Origin: a virus | Length of the DNA: 33,159 nt | Virus record (IMG/VR): IMGVR_UViG_3300020020_000119 | Coordinates: 1-33,159 of that record | Strand: one strand, 5' to 3' | Part shown: piece by piece, positions 20,849 to 27,862 of the stretch | Numbering within the stretch: the stretch's first letter is position 1 | Layout: each line of letters starts with the position of its first letter | Translations under genes and position numbers: made by a program | The notes under the pieces: generated by a model | What the model saw: only the letters and a program-made list of their open reading frames with translations | Databases searched by the model: none | What the model was told of the DNA's origin: nothing

Positions 20849-22485
20849 TCTACGCCAATGGAGAGTTCAGTGGCTACGCCTGCCTCTTCGGTGAGGTGGC
20901 ACAGGGCTATGGTTTTACCATTGCGCCTGGTGCCTTCACCAATTGGTTGGAGGAGTGGGTAGAGGCTGGTAGCCCACCACTCCCCAGCTTGTGGAACCAC
21001 GATGCGGCTGAGCCCATCGGTTCCATCATTGAGATACGCCAGGACGACACTGGCCTGTGGGTGCGTGGGCGGCTGACTCTGGACGTTGAGCGTGCGCGCG
21101 AGGTTGCTGCCCTACTCCAGAGTGGTGTCGTCAAGGGCATGTCCATGGGCTTCCACGCTGGTCGTGAGGAAGAGGGTAAGAGGGGCGAGCCTGACACGAT
21201 CTATGAGGTGACTAACCTCACAGAAGTTTCCCTCGTCACATTCCCTGCGCTTGAGAATGCGCAAGTGGACGGAGACAACACCATGTACTTCACGGATGCG
21301 CTTGAGCTGGATGATGCTTCTATTCAGCGTACGCCCGACGGCTACCTGGTGGCTTATGCCAGAGTAGCACGTACCGGCATCCAGACCTACAAGGGTTATG
21401 AGGTTGGGCGGCCAGAGCTGCCTGAAGTGCGCGTGTACCGTCCCTCAGAGGAAGTGTTCTCCGACAGGGCGATGGCCTCGATTGCGCACAAGCCCATCAC
21501 CAACAATCACCCCAATGAGTTTGTGACTGCCCGCAACTGGCGCAAGCTGTCCATCGGCCAGATCGGTGGCGAGGTTGTGCGGGACGGAGAGTTTGTCCGC
21601 GTGCCTATGGTCCTCATGGATGAGGATGCCATCAAGCGGTTCGAGGACAAGTCCGCGCGCCAGCTCTCCCTAGGCTACACTACCGAACTGAAATGGCAAG
21701 ACGGGATGACCCCAGACGGCCATCCGTACGACGCTGTTCAAACAGCGATCAAAGCAAACCATCTCGCAGTCGTCGCCGTGGCTCGTGGTGGTCCCCAACT
21801 ACGCATCGGCGATACTGTCAGCAGAGGAGAAGAACCTATGACCACACCCGCGATGCGCTCCATCCTAGTCGATGGTGTCTCGTTGGAAGTCAACGATGTT
21901 TCGGCCGCTGTGATCCAGCGGACGCTCTCGCGCTTGGAGGAGCAGCTCGTTTCCCTCCGCAAGCGTGTGGACGAGGAGGAAGAGGACAAGAAGAAGGCGA
22001 AGGACGCCCTGACTTCTGACTCCGCCGCCCACAAGAAGGAGCTCGAGGCCAAGGACGGTGAGATTGCCGCCCTTAAGCAGCAGGTGAAGGACGCCGAGAT
22101 TGGTCCGGACAAGATCGAGACGATGGTGCGTGAGCGTACCGTTGTGGTCGATGCTGCCCGCATTGTGCTCGGCGACGCGGCTGTCACCGAGGGCAAGTCC
22201 CTCAACGACATCCGTCGGCAGGTGGTCGCATCCAAGATGGGTGACGATGTCACCAAGACCATGTCCGACGCCTCCATCGAGGGTGCCTTCAAGGTGCTCA
22301 CGGCAGATGGCACCAGCACCGGCACCCGCACTCAGCACACTCGCGTGATGTCGGATGCGTTCAAGTCTTCCGGCACCGGCACCCCACGCAATTCTGTCGA
22401 GGCTCGCGAGCAGGCCTACCGAGAGCAGGGTGATTATCTGCGGGATGCCTGGAAGTCCCCCGGCACGAAGCCCGCTCGTCAGTAA
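20845..22485 (+). CDS. Tandem prohead protease and scaffold polyprotein (S78 + DUF2213 + coiled-coil scaffold)
   Basis: A 546-residue protein with three parts. Residues 1-145 are an HK97-type prohead protease (family S78/U35): candidate His52 in LWNHD, Ser100 in KGMSMGF and EVSLVTFPA at 127-135. Residues 147-330 match DUF2213, a second protease-like domain: FTDALELD start, NNHP (H222), RQLSLGY (S275) and NHLAVVAVARGG. Residues 332-546 are a charged coiled coil (LEEQLVSLRKRVDEEEEDKKK) typical of scaffolds. In-frame ATGs at 21283 and 21838 both have ribosome binding sites, so shorter products are probable. The protein would guide capsid assembly and then digest the scaffold. Catalytic residues are assigned by pattern. 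Confidence 0.85.
   Translation: MIYANGEFSGYACLFGEVAQGYGFTIAPGAFTNWLEEWVEAGSPPLPSLWNHDAAEPIGSIIEIRQDDTGLWVRGRLTLDVERAREVAALLQSGVVKGMSMGFHAGREEEGKRGEPDTIYEVTNLTEVSLVTFPALENAQVDGDNTMYFTDALELDDASIQRTPDGYLVAYARVARTGIQTYKGYEVGRPELPEVRVYRPSEEVFSDRAMASIAHKPITNNHPNEFVTARNWRKLSIGQIGGEVVRDGEFVRVPMVLMDEDAIKRFEDKSARQLSLGYTTELKWQDGMTPDGHPYDAVQTAIKANHLAVVAVARGGPQLRIGDTVSRGEEPMTTPAMRSILVDGVSLEVNDVSAAVIQRTLSRLEEQLVSLRKRVDEEEEDKKKAKDALTSDSAAHKKELEAKDGEIAALKQQVKDAEIGPDKIETMVRERTVVVDAARIVLGDAAVTEGKSLNDIRRQVVASKMGDDVTKTMSDASIEGAFKVLTADGTSTGTRTQHTRVMSDAFKSSGTGTPRNSVEAREQAYREQGDYLRDAWKSPGTKPARQ
21283..22485 (+). CDS. Possible nested DUF2213-scaffold product (internal start)
   Basis: ATG 21283 has GGAG eight bases upstream and begins MYFTDALELDDASIQRTPDG, close to how stand-alone DUF2213 proteins begin. 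A 400-residue product lacking the S78 domain could therefore be made. The ribosome binding site is weaker than the one at 21838, so this is less certain. Confidence 0.4.
   Translation: MYFTDALELDDASIQRTPDGYLVAYARVARTGIQTYKGYEVGRPELPEVRVYRPSEEVFSDRAMASIAHKPITNNHPNEFVTARNWRKLSIGQIGGEVVRDGEFVRVPMVLMDEDAIKRFEDKSARQLSLGYTTELKWQDGMTPDGHPYDAVQTAIKANHLAVVAVARGGPQLRIGDTVSRGEEPMTTPAMRSILVDGVSLEVNDVSAAVIQRTLSRLEEQLVSLRKRVDEEEEDKKKAKDALTSDSAAHKKELEAKDGEIAALKQQVKDAEIGPDKIETMVRERTVVVDAARIVLGDAAVTEGKSLNDIRRQVVASKMGDDVTKTMSDASIEGAFKVLTADGTSTGTRTQHTRVMSDAFKSSGTGTPRNSVEAREQAYREQGDYLRDAWKSPGTKPARQ
21838..22485 (+). CDS. Nested in-frame scaffold protein (internal start)
   Basis: ATG 21838 is preceded by AGAGGAGA at 21823-21830 with seven bases of spacing, one of the best ribosome binding sites in the window, although it lies inside the protease gene. 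The product would be 215 residues: a short lead (MTTPAMRSILVDGVSLEV), a long charged coiled coil and a helical C-terminus ending TKPARQ. This is the arrangement of lambda C and Nu3, where the scaffold is made from an internal start in the protease gene. Expression is inferred. Confidence 0.65.
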   Translation: MTTPAMRSILVDGVSLEVNDVSAAVIQRTLSRLEEQLVSLRKRVDEEEEDKKKAKDALTSDSAAHKKELEAKDGEIAALKQQVKDAEIGPDKIETMVRERTVVVDAARIVLGDAAVTEGKSLNDIRRQVVASKMGDDVTKTMSDASIEGAFKVLTADGTSTGTRTQHTRVMSDAFKSSGTGTPRNSVEAREQAYREQGDYLRDAWKSPGTKPARQ

Positions 22486-22489
22486 CCTT

Positions 22490-22509
22490 GAGCTGAGGTA
22501 ACTCAGCTC
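22490..22509 (+). terminator. 8-bp stem with GTAA tetraloop after the protease/scaffold gene
   Basis: GAGCTGAG (22490-22497), loop GTAA, CTCAGCTC (22502-22509). The loop is a GNRA tetraloop, which makes a stable RNA hairpin. Only a short TTT follows at some distance, so RNA processing or mRNA stabilisation is as likely as termination. Confidence 0.5.
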
Positions 22510-22553
22510 CAGTTTGAGTAAATCCGTAATTGGCCACAGAGGAGACTAACCAA

Positions 22554-23036
22554 ATGGCCGTTGTGCAATCCACCTATCTCCGCAACATTCCAATTGGTAC
22601 GCCTGGCATGCCAGCGTCCATGACTGGTTGGGCTGCGGACTCCAAACTCGTCGAGACTGCTGCCGGAATTGCTTTCGGTATTGCAGTTGCGCGTGGTTCC
22701 GCTGATCGGGGTGTTGTCGTTGGCGCTGGTGCCACCGTCGGCTTGTTCGTTGGCATCACGTACCGAGACAATACGCTCGTGTCGTCCGCTGCCGACAAGT
22801 ACCTCCAGCGGCAGCTTGCTGGCATCATGATCCGTGGCGACATCTGGGTCACCGCAATCGCTGCGGTCACTCCGGCGGATCCTGTTCGCGCCGATCCCGC
22901 TACTGGGACTCTCGGCGTGGCGGCTGGTACTGGCATTGTTACTCTGCCGAATGCTCGGTGGATGACTTCCGCTGGTGCCGGTGGCCTGGCGATCCTGCGA
23001 CTGAACGTTCCGGGCAACCCGTCGTCTGTCCAGTAA
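22554..23036 (+). CDS. Head decoration or capsid cement protein
   Basis: A 160-residue Ala/Gly/Val-rich protein that starts MAVVQSTYLRNIPIGTPGMPAS, with AGAGGAGACT upstream. I use ATG 22554 because of that ribosome binding site; an earlier start at 22530 would lie ahead of it. The pattern (FGIAVARGSADRGVVVGAGATVGLFVGITYRDNT; VTPADPVRADPATGTLGV) resembles DUF2190 or gp24-type cement proteins, which bind the outside of capsids. It lies directly between scaffold and major capsid genes, the usual location. Assigned from composition and order; no catalytic motif expected. Confidence 0.7.
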   Translation: MAVVQSTYLRNIPIGTPGMPASMTGWAADSKLVETAAGIAFGIAVARGSADRGVVVGAGATVGLFVGITYRDNTLVSSAADKYLQRQLAGIMIRGDIWVTAIAAVTPADPVRADPATGTLGVAAGTGIVTLPNARWMTSAGAGGLAILRLNVPGNPSSVQ

Positions 23037-23040
23037 CACC

Positions 23041-23070
23041 AGTTGGTCGCCTACGGCTGGGCGTCCAACT
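23041..23070 (+). other. Weak stem-loop between decoration and capsid genes
   Basis: AGTTGG (23041-23046) pairs with CCAACT (23065-23070), with a small inner GCC/GGC pair (23049-23051 with 23055-23057). It is imperfect and could be chance, but it matches the placement of the other intergenic hairpins. Confidence 0.25.
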
Positions 23071-23124
23071 CCCATCCATTCGGTCCTGGCTGAAGCCTCG
23101 ACCCTCACGCTGTCAGGAGATAGC

Positions 23125-24006
23125 ATGTATCGTCTTCCATTCTCGTCTCTCCAGCAGCTCATGGACGCCCCTCAACAGGCGATGAGCTTCCTGGTGGAGC
23201 AGGCCTCCTCAATCGAGGCCGAAGTCTATCGTACTCAGTACGTGGACATCCAGTACCCGCAGCTCGTCCCCGTGGACGAGAGCGCAAATGAGTGGGCCAA
23301 GTCCGTCACCTTCTTCTCGATGGACAAGGTAGGCCAGGCCGACTGGTTCCACCACATGGCAACTGATATGCGGATCGCTGACGTGATCCGTAACAAGTTT
23401 GAGCAGGGCATCGAAATGGCCGGCATCGGCTACCGATACACCCTGGAAGAACTTGGCCAGGCCATGATGATCCCAGGGGTCAACCTCACCTCGGAGAAGG
23501 CGGAAGCTGCTCGCCGCTCCTACGAGGAGTTCATGGACAAGATTGCCCTGACCGGCAATGCTGGCAAGAACTGGACCGGCCTGATCAACGACGCTGTTGT
23601 TACCCGCGTTGATGCGGTCAACGACGGCACTGGCACCTCGCGTCTGTGGACCACCAAGACGGATGCGCAGATCATCCGCGACATCAACGATGCGCTGACC
23701 GGCATCTACACCGGTTCGAACACCGTTGAGATGGCGGACACGTTGCTCCTCCCCATCGCCCAGCTCTCGTTGATCGGCAGCAAGCAGCTGACCAACACGT
23801 CGGAGACGGTGCTGAGCTACGTGCAGCGTAACAACGTCTACACGCAGATGACTGGCCAGCCGTTGCTCATCCGTGGCCTGATTGATCTGGCCACTGCTGG
23901 TCAGACCGCTACTGCCCGCATGGTTGCGTACAAGCGTGATCCGCGCGTGGTCAAGATGCACATCCCGATGCGGCATCGCTTCCTGCCGGGTTGCGTACAA
24001 GCGTGA
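23125..24006 (+). CDS. Major capsid protein (DUF2184 type, HK97 fold), frame broken near the C-terminus
   Basis: The main shell protein. The frame gives 293 residues but the last few (GCVQA) are artefactual. It has the features of DUF2184 capsid proteins: VYRTQYVDIQYPQLVPVDES, SVTFFSMDKVGQADWFHHMATDM, GIGYRYTLEELGQA and the late RNNVYTQMTGQPLLIRG. A perfect 67-bp tandem duplication at 23923-24056 shifts the frame. Deleting one copy gives a 322-residue protein ending at 24160 with FLPVWQTGPITFDVPGIFRTGGVEIRRPGAFRYVDGI split across the join. AGGAGA lies upstream of the ATG. As written the protein would lack its terminal 35 or so residues. Confidence 0.88.
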   Translation: MYRLPFSSLQQLMDAPQQAMSFLVEQASSIEAEVYRTQYVDIQYPQLVPVDESANEWAKSVTFFSMDKVGQADWFHHMATDMRIADVIRNKFEQGIEMAGIGYRYTLEELGQAMMIPGVNLTSEKAEAARRSYEEFMDKIALTGNAGKNWTGLINDAVVTRVDAVNDGTGTSRLWTTKTDAQIIRDINDALTGIYTGSNTVEMADTLLLPIAQLSLIGSKQLTNTSETVLSYVQRNNVYTQMTGQPLLIRGLIDLATAGQTATARMVAYKRDPRVVKMHIPMRHRFLPGCVQA

Positions 24007-24056
24007 TCCGCGCGTGGTCAAGATGCACATCCCGATGCGGCATCGCTTCCTGCCGG
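23923..24056 (+). repeat. Perfect 67-bp direct tandem duplication in the capsid gene
   Basis: The copies 23923-23989 and 23990-24056 are identical and adjacent. Unit length is one more than a multiple of three, so the capsid frame is broken. Like the 95-bp duplication at 2466 it shows no divergence. Confidence 0.95.
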
Positions 24057-24160
24057 TTTGGCAGACCGGACCCATCACGTTCGACGTGCCGGGCATCTTC
24101 CGTACTGGTGGTGTTGAAATCCGCCGTCCGGGTGCTTTCCGCTACGTGGACGGCATCTAA
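23990..24160 (+). pseudogene. Displaced C-terminal end of the major capsid protein
   Basis: Begins with the second duplicate copy and continues in the frame one base away from the capsid start. It encodes HRFLPVWQTGPITFDVP through GAFRYVDGI and stops at 24158-24160. It has no plausible start of its own and is the natural 3' end of the capsid gene. Confidence 0.75.
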
Positions 24161-24170
24161 ACTGAAATAG

Positions 24171-24193
24171 CGCGGAGGGGTCCTCTCTCCGCG
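24171..24193 (+). terminator. 7-bp GC-rich stem-loop after the major capsid gene
   Basis: CGCGGAG (24171-24177) pairs with CTCCGCG (24187-24193) around a 9-base loop, 10 bases after the capsid stop. No T-run follows. Attenuation of downstream transcription or mRNA 3'-end protection is plausible. Confidence 0.5.
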
Positions 24194-24227
24194 TAACCCC
24201 ACCACCTCCAGACCGGAGCCCAAAGCA

Positions 24228-24644
24228 ATGGCTACTGATAAGGTAAAGGTTAAGCTGGTCAACCCGACCAGGGCACGCCGCGTTGTTCATGATGGCATCG
24301 AAGGCAGCCAGAAGGCAATCACCATTGAGCCGGATGGTGGCTCAGTGGACGACGTGGAAATCTCCAAGGCTCTCCACGATGAGCTCACCGAGCGTGAGGA
24401 GTTTGAGCCCGGAAGTGATCTCAAGATCGAGGCCGCGACCGGCTCCACCAAGCGTCGGCGCATGCCTGCGTCCGCTGCTGCTCCGGAAGACCGTGCCGCT
24501 CAAGCACGTGCTCTGCTCGCCGAGAAAGATGATGTGTCCGCTGCCGAGTTCCGCACGCGGGCGCGTGAAGTCATTGGTGAGCAGGCGTGGCCTGGAGACC
24601 GCACTTCCAAGGCGGACCTGGTCGAGCAGCTGGAGAAGATGTAA
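24228..24644 (+). CDS. Hypothetical protein after the capsid gene
   Basis: A 138-residue, highly charged protein. Residues 1-70 look beta-rich (KVKVKLVNPTRARRVVHDG; ITIEPDGGSVDDVEIS), residues 80-95 are basic and Ala-rich (TKRRRMPASAAAPEDRAA), and the C-terminus is helical with SKADLVEQLEKM, resembling the end of short SAP/HeH-type DNA-binding modules. Such proteins often sit between capsid and connector genes. Role unknown. Confidence 0.6.
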   Translation: MATDKVKVKLVNPTRARRVVHDGIEGSQKAITIEPDGGSVDDVEISKALHDELTEREEFEPGSDLKIEAATGSTKRRRMPASAAAPEDRAAQARALLAEKDDVSAAEFRTRAREVIGEQAWPGDRTSKADLVEQLEKM

Positions 24645-24647
24645 GCC

Positions 24648-25001
24648 ATGCCCTATACCCTGCCGACGGTATCGGACTTCCGTGATCGTTTCCCAGAGTT
24701 TGACAGTAAGGCTGACACGCAGGTGGAGGCTGCGATCACGGATGCGTCGCGTAGGGTGGACAACACCTGGATCGAGGGTGACTATCAGACAGCCATCCTC
24801 TACCTCGCTGCCCACCTCATAGCTGTTGCCGATGCAGCTGCGAGTGGTGGTGGGGTAATTCAGTCTGAGCGCATAGGTCCTATCTCGGTGACCTATGCGG
24901 TGGACGCCTCCACCAAGCCTGGGCAGCTGGCCAGCACAAGCTATGGCCAGTATTGGGCTGAGCTGAACCGGCTGAACAACCCACCCATTGAAGTGATCTG
25001 A
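24648..25001 (+). CDS. Head-tail connector adaptor (DUF4054 / gp6-like)
   Basis: A 117-residue protein with the pattern of connector adaptors: PTVSDFRDRFPEFDSKADTQVEAAITDASRRVD at the N-terminus, a central helical pair (YQTAILYLAAHLIAVADAA), then SERIGPISVTYA and a C-terminal STSYGQYWAELNRLN. DUF4054 proteins extend the portal ring and bridge to the tail. Position after the capsid and overlap with the next gene (TGATG) agree. Confidence 0.82.
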   Translation: MPYTLPTVSDFRDRFPEFDSKADTQVEAAITDASRRVDNTWIEGDYQTAILYLAAHLIAVADAAASGGGVIQSERIGPISVTYAVDASTKPGQLASTSYGQYWAELNRLNNPPIEVI

Positions 25002-25381
25002 TGTCTGAGGCTGTTCGCCAACGTGGTGTTGCGGCTGATCTGATCAGGCGGCGGGGAGGACCTGCTACCCTGTTCATACCCAACCCAACTGCGGGTACGG
25101 ATCCTTGGAACCCAGGCCCAGAGGGTACGCCGACTAGCGTGCCTTGTCGGGCCTTCATATCAGATTACACAGCATCGCAGCGGAGCGCGGATGCTAACAT
25201 TGCAGTGGGTGACAAGCTGGCTATCGTGAGCGCGCCAATCATGAATGGCTCGGTAGAGGTTGTACCTGCGATGACCCATTGGTTGGTGCAAGGAGGCACC
25301 ACGTACTCAATCGAGTCAATTAAACCTCTTAACGTAGACGGTGTTACCAACATCCTCTACGAGCTGCGTGTGAGCCGCTAA
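25001..25381 (+). CDS. Head closure (stopper) protein
   Basis: A 126-residue beta-rich protein between adaptor and neck genes. Blocks include RRRGGPATLFIPNPTAGTDPWNPG, PCRAFISDYTASQRSADANIAVGD and THWLVQGGTTYSIESIKPLNVDGVTNILYELRVSR, a layout typical of small stopper proteins that plug the connector. The call relies on length, gene order and general pattern. Its start overlaps the adaptor stop and its stop overlaps the next ATG. Confidence 0.65.
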   Translation: MSEAVRQRGVAADLIRRRGGPATLFIPNPTAGTDPWNPGPEGTPTSVPCRAFISDYTASQRSADANIAVGDKLAIVSAPIMNGSVEVVPAMTHWLVQGGTTYSIESIKPLNVDGVTNILYELRVSR

Positions 25382-25815
25382 TGGCACTCACTCCTGTTGT
25401 TAGCAAGCGTAGTAGCAAGTTCAGTATTGGCGTCAAGAACTGGGTCAAGAAGACAAACAAGCACCTCAACAAGGTTGTGGTGCAAATTAACATTTTGATA
25501 TTTGAGACGCTTGTTGATCGTAGTCCGGTGGACACGGGATTGTTCAAAGGGAACTGGCAGGTGTTTGTTAATACGCCTGACGAAGACGTGGTTGACACTA
25601 AGGACAAGAACGGGTCGAAGACAAAGGCGACGGGTCGCCGCATTCTTCGTTCCGTACAGCCTGGTGACATTACTTACATGATGAACAACCTGCCGTATGC
25701 GCGCCGTCTCGAGTACGGCTGGTCGCAGCAAGCACCGCAAGGTATCGTTCGTCTCACGGTGACGCAGTTCAAGCCTCTGGTAGCACTTGCGATCAGGCAG
25801 GACGCGGAGTGGTAG
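25381..25815 (+). CDS. Neck / HK97 gp10-like tail-component protein
   Basis: A 144-residue basic protein. It has an N-terminal helix (NWVKKTNKHLNKVVVQINILIFETLV), then the signature SPVDTGLFKGNWQV (residues about 48-61), common to HK97 gp10-like neck proteins, and a closing YARRLEYGWSQQAPQGIVRLTVTQF, the usual family ending. Order adaptor, stopper, gp10-like, terminator is canonical. The family assignment is strong. Confidence 0.85.
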   Translation: MALTPVVSKRSSKFSIGVKNWVKKTNKHLNKVVVQINILIFETLVDRSPVDTGLFKGNWQVFVNTPDEDVVDTKDKNGSKTKATGRRILRSVQPGDITYMMNNLPYARRLEYGWSQQAPQGIVRLTVTQFKPLVALAIRQDAEW

Positions 25816-25819
25816 GGTC

Positions 25820-26278
25820 GTGGCAGTCTTTCCTGAGACCAAGATTGAAGAGGCGCTATACGCGCATCTGAACGCACTTATTCTGGTCCCGGCAAAGATC
25901 ACAACGGGATTGCCTGTTGCCTGGCCTGGCTTGCACTTTGTACCACCTGCCGCACCCACTCCTCCGGCGAGTGGTGCGTACCTCAGAGCCATAATCCTGC
26001 AGGCTCCAACGGACTCTGCCGCGTTGTCCGCAGGAACCAATCACCATTCGGGCATTCTCCAAGTCAGTGTCTTTTACCCAGAGAACAAAGGTATTGTGCT
26101 GGCAGGCGAGGTTGCGGGTGAAGTCATCACGTGGTTCAAGCGCGACACCGTGCTCTACCGCGAGGGTGTCAAAGTCAGGATCAATAAGCCTCCGTACAAG
26201 TCGGCATCTTTACCAGAGCCAAGCTGGTTACAGGTGCCAGTGACAATCTCGTATCTTGCGCACGTACCTAATCCATGA
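25820..26278 (+). CDS. Tail terminator (DUF4128 type)
   Basis: A 152-residue protein beginning AVFPETKIEEALYAHLNALI, followed by a long beta-rich part including GLPVAWPGLHFVPP, YLRAIILQAP, HSGILQVSVFYPENKG and TISYLAHVPNP. The N-terminal helix plus LPVAWPG and GxLQVSV blocks match DUF4128 tail terminators, which cap the tail tube. GTG 25820 is chosen because it lies just after the neck stop; an ATG-like earlier start at 25787 would overlap the neck gene more heavily. Confidence 0.75.
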   Translation: MAVFPETKIEEALYAHLNALILVPAKITTGLPVAWPGLHFVPPAAPTPPASGAYLRAIILQAPTDSAALSAGTNHHSGILQVSVFYPENKGIVLAGEVAGEVITWFKRDTVLYREGVKVRINKPPYKSASLPEPSWLQVPVTISYLAHVPNP

Positions 26279-26291
26279 AGGAGTGGAACAA

Positions 26292-26585
26292 ATGACTGAC
26301 TACAGGACTGTTGAAATCACCAACAACACCAACCATGGGGTTGACATCGTGATCCCCAAGGCTGAGCAAAGTGTCAGTGGTGTTCCCCACACCGAGTCAA
26401 TCGGTGCGGGAGCCACGCGCACGCTTGATGGTGTTGACGTTGAGTCCGGTGCGTTCAAAGCGCTGGTTCTGACGCAGCAGATCACGGCCAATGTCGTTGA
26501 GCAGAAGCAGTCTACGGCTTCTGCAGCTACTGCTGTTACTGCTGCTACTGCTGCCGACCTCACTCGTAAGGCCAGTAACAAGTAG
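26292..26585 (+). CDS. Hypothetical protein before the tail tube gene
   Basis: A 97-residue protein, start ATG 26292 with AGGAGTGG upstream. The N-terminal 65 residues look like a small beta domain (RTVEITNNTNHGVDIVIPKAEQSVSGV; RTLDGVDVESGAFKALVLT), and the C-terminus is a low-complexity Ala/Thr segment (STASAATAVTAATAADLTRK) encoded by GCT/ACT-rich DNA. Comparable small proteins often precede the tail tube gene in siphoviruses. No family recognised. Confidence 0.6.
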   Translation: MTDYRTVEITNNTNHGVDIVIPKAEQSVSGVPHTESIGAGATRTLDGVDVESGAFKALVLTQQITANVVEQKQSTASAATAVTAATAADLTRKASNK

Positions 26586-26624
26586 TAGCTCCCCACCCAA
26601 CCCACTCTTGAGGAGATACATCCC

Positions 26625-27356
26625 ATGACTGTTGTTGCCGCTACTGGCGCAAAGCTATTCATCGGGCCGGTGCGCCCCAGCACGGACTACTCGTCGGTGG
26701 TCACCATGACCATCGCGGTTCCTGGCGTTATCACGTGGACCGGTCACGGTCTGGCGGTGAACACGCCCATCACGTTCACGACGACGGGCGCGCTGCCCAC
26801 TGGTTTGACACCGGGCACCACGTACTACGTCAGGAACCCGCTGGCCAACACCTTCGAGGTGTCGCTCACTTCAGGTGGCGCGTCGATTACCACTTCCGGC
26901 ACGCAGAGCGGCGTGCACACCGCAACTCGCGGTCCGGTCGACACGGCGGCTGAGTATGCGACGCTCACCTACGTCGAGATTGGTGAGATTGAGAACCTTG
27001 GCGAGTTCGGTGATGAGGCGGCCATCATCAACTTTACGTCACTGGCCGACTCACGTGTCCGCAAGATCATGGGTCCGAATGATGCAGGCACGCTTGCTCT
27101 TGTCGTGGGTCGTGATCCGTTTAACGCGGGTCAGATCGCAGCAAAGGCAGCATCCAAGACCAAGTTCGAGTACGCATTCAAGATCGAAGCGGCGGACAAG
27201 TTGGACACCAATGACACCAACTCGATCTACTACTTCGGAGCACTCGTGTTGTCTGCTCGGGAGAACTACGGCGAAGCGACGAACGTTGTGAAGACAACCT
27301 TCAACCTTGGTATCAACACGGCAATCGTCGAGGTGCTCGCAACAATCGTACCGTAA
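26625..27356 (+). CDS. Major tail (tube) protein with an inserted beta domain
   Basis: A 243-residue tail-tube subunit. The tube fold is suggested by the N-terminal ATGAKLFIGPV, TYVEIGEIENLGEFGDEAAIINFTSLADSRVRKIMG and FNLGINTAIVEV at the C-terminus. Residues about 25-101 are a separate module (GVITWTGHGLAVNTPITFTTTG; LTPGTTYYVRNPLANTFEVS; GTQSGVHTA), a beta domain that recurs in unrelated phage proteins. GAGGAGAT lies upstream of the ATG. It precedes the chaperone genes and tape measure, the canonical order. Confidence 0.82.
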   Translation: MTVVAATGAKLFIGPVRPSTDYSSVVTMTIAVPGVITWTGHGLAVNTPITFTTTGALPTGLTPGTTYYVRNPLANTFEVSLTSGGASITTSGTQSGVHTATRGPVDTAAEYATLTYVEIGEIENLGEFGDEAAIINFTSLADSRVRKIMGPNDAGTLALVVGRDPFNAGQIAAKAASKTKFEYAFKIEAADKLDTNDTNSIYYFGALVLSARENYGEATNVVKTTFNLGINTAIVEVLATIVP

Positions 27357-27373
27357 GCCTCGGCTGGGCTTAC
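27353..27373 (+). terminator. 7-bp stem-loop at the tail tube gene stop
   Basis: GTAAGCC (27353-27359) pairs with GGCTTAC (27367-27373) around a 7-base loop. The stop codon TAA lies inside the left arm. No T-run follows; it may attenuate transcription between the highly expressed tube gene and the chaperones. Confidence 0.45.
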
Positions 27374-27406
27374 TGGACGTAACAAACTAGACGGAGGCAA
27401 ACTACA

Positions 27407-27862
27407 ATGGACCTTGCAAACTTCAATACAAAAGCCGCGTCCGACGAGGGTGCAACGCTCACGTTGCTGCATCCTGCAGAGAACACGGTGCTGCTCAATG
27501 ACGACGTGGTGTTGGCGGAGGATGGCAAGACCATTCTTACGCCAGCAACTCCCATGACGATTACGGTTGTTGGGATTGACAGCGACCGTTTCAAGAGTGC
27601 CAGCCGTCGCGTGCAGAACGCTCGTGCGGCACGTGCTCGCGGTAGACGTCAACAGCAACCCACGGCCGAAGAGCTGGATGCTGATAACATTCAGATCCTA
27701 GTTGAGTGCACGCTCGGCTGGAACCTCACACTCGGAGGGAAACTCGAATTCACGCCAGAGAATGCGCGACGAGTTTACCGTGACTACGAGTGGATACAGG
27801 AACAGGTCGACTTCTTCATCGGTGAACGCCGAAATTTCCTCAAGGCCCCGAAGAAGACCTAG
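27407..27862 (+). CDS. Tail assembly chaperone G
   Basis: A 151-residue protein that would coat the tape measure during tail assembly. It has an N-terminal beta region (GATLTLLHPAENTVLLNDDVVL), a basic patch (NARAARARGRRQQQ) and a helical C-terminus (VYRDYEWIQEQVDFFIGERRNF). A canonical -1 slippery site A-AAT-TTC lies at 27832-27838, ten codons before the stop, giving the G/GT pair typical of siphoviruses. GGAGG lies upstream of the ATG. Gene order (tube, G, GT, tape measure) supports the call. Confidence 0.85.
   Translation: MDLANFNTKAASDEGATLTLLHPAENTVLLNDDVVLAEDGKTILTPATPMTITVVGIDSDRFKSASRRVQNARAARARGRRQQQPTAEELDADNIQILVECTLGWNLTLGGKLEFTPENARRVYRDYEWIQEQVDFFIGERRNFLKAPKKT
27832..27838 (+). 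promoter_or_regulatory. Programmed -1 ribosomal frameshift site AAATTTC
   Basis: Exact X-XXY-YYZ heptamer in register with gene G codons AAT and TTC. Slipping back one base lets translation continue CCT CAA GGC CCC GAA GAA into an open frame through to 28251. Confidence 0.85.

Noticed and set aside
21865-22338. 157-residue minus-strand frame opposite the scaffold region
   Set aside because: The plus-strand coiled-coil frame with its internal ribosome binding site explains the region. The minus frame has no start signal and no family features.
23923-24056. Biological frameshifting or a short capsid isoform at the capsid duplication
   Set aside because: The duplicated unit is perfect and adjacent, and the short tail GCVQA resembles no capsid ending. 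An assembly or recent mutational event is simpler.
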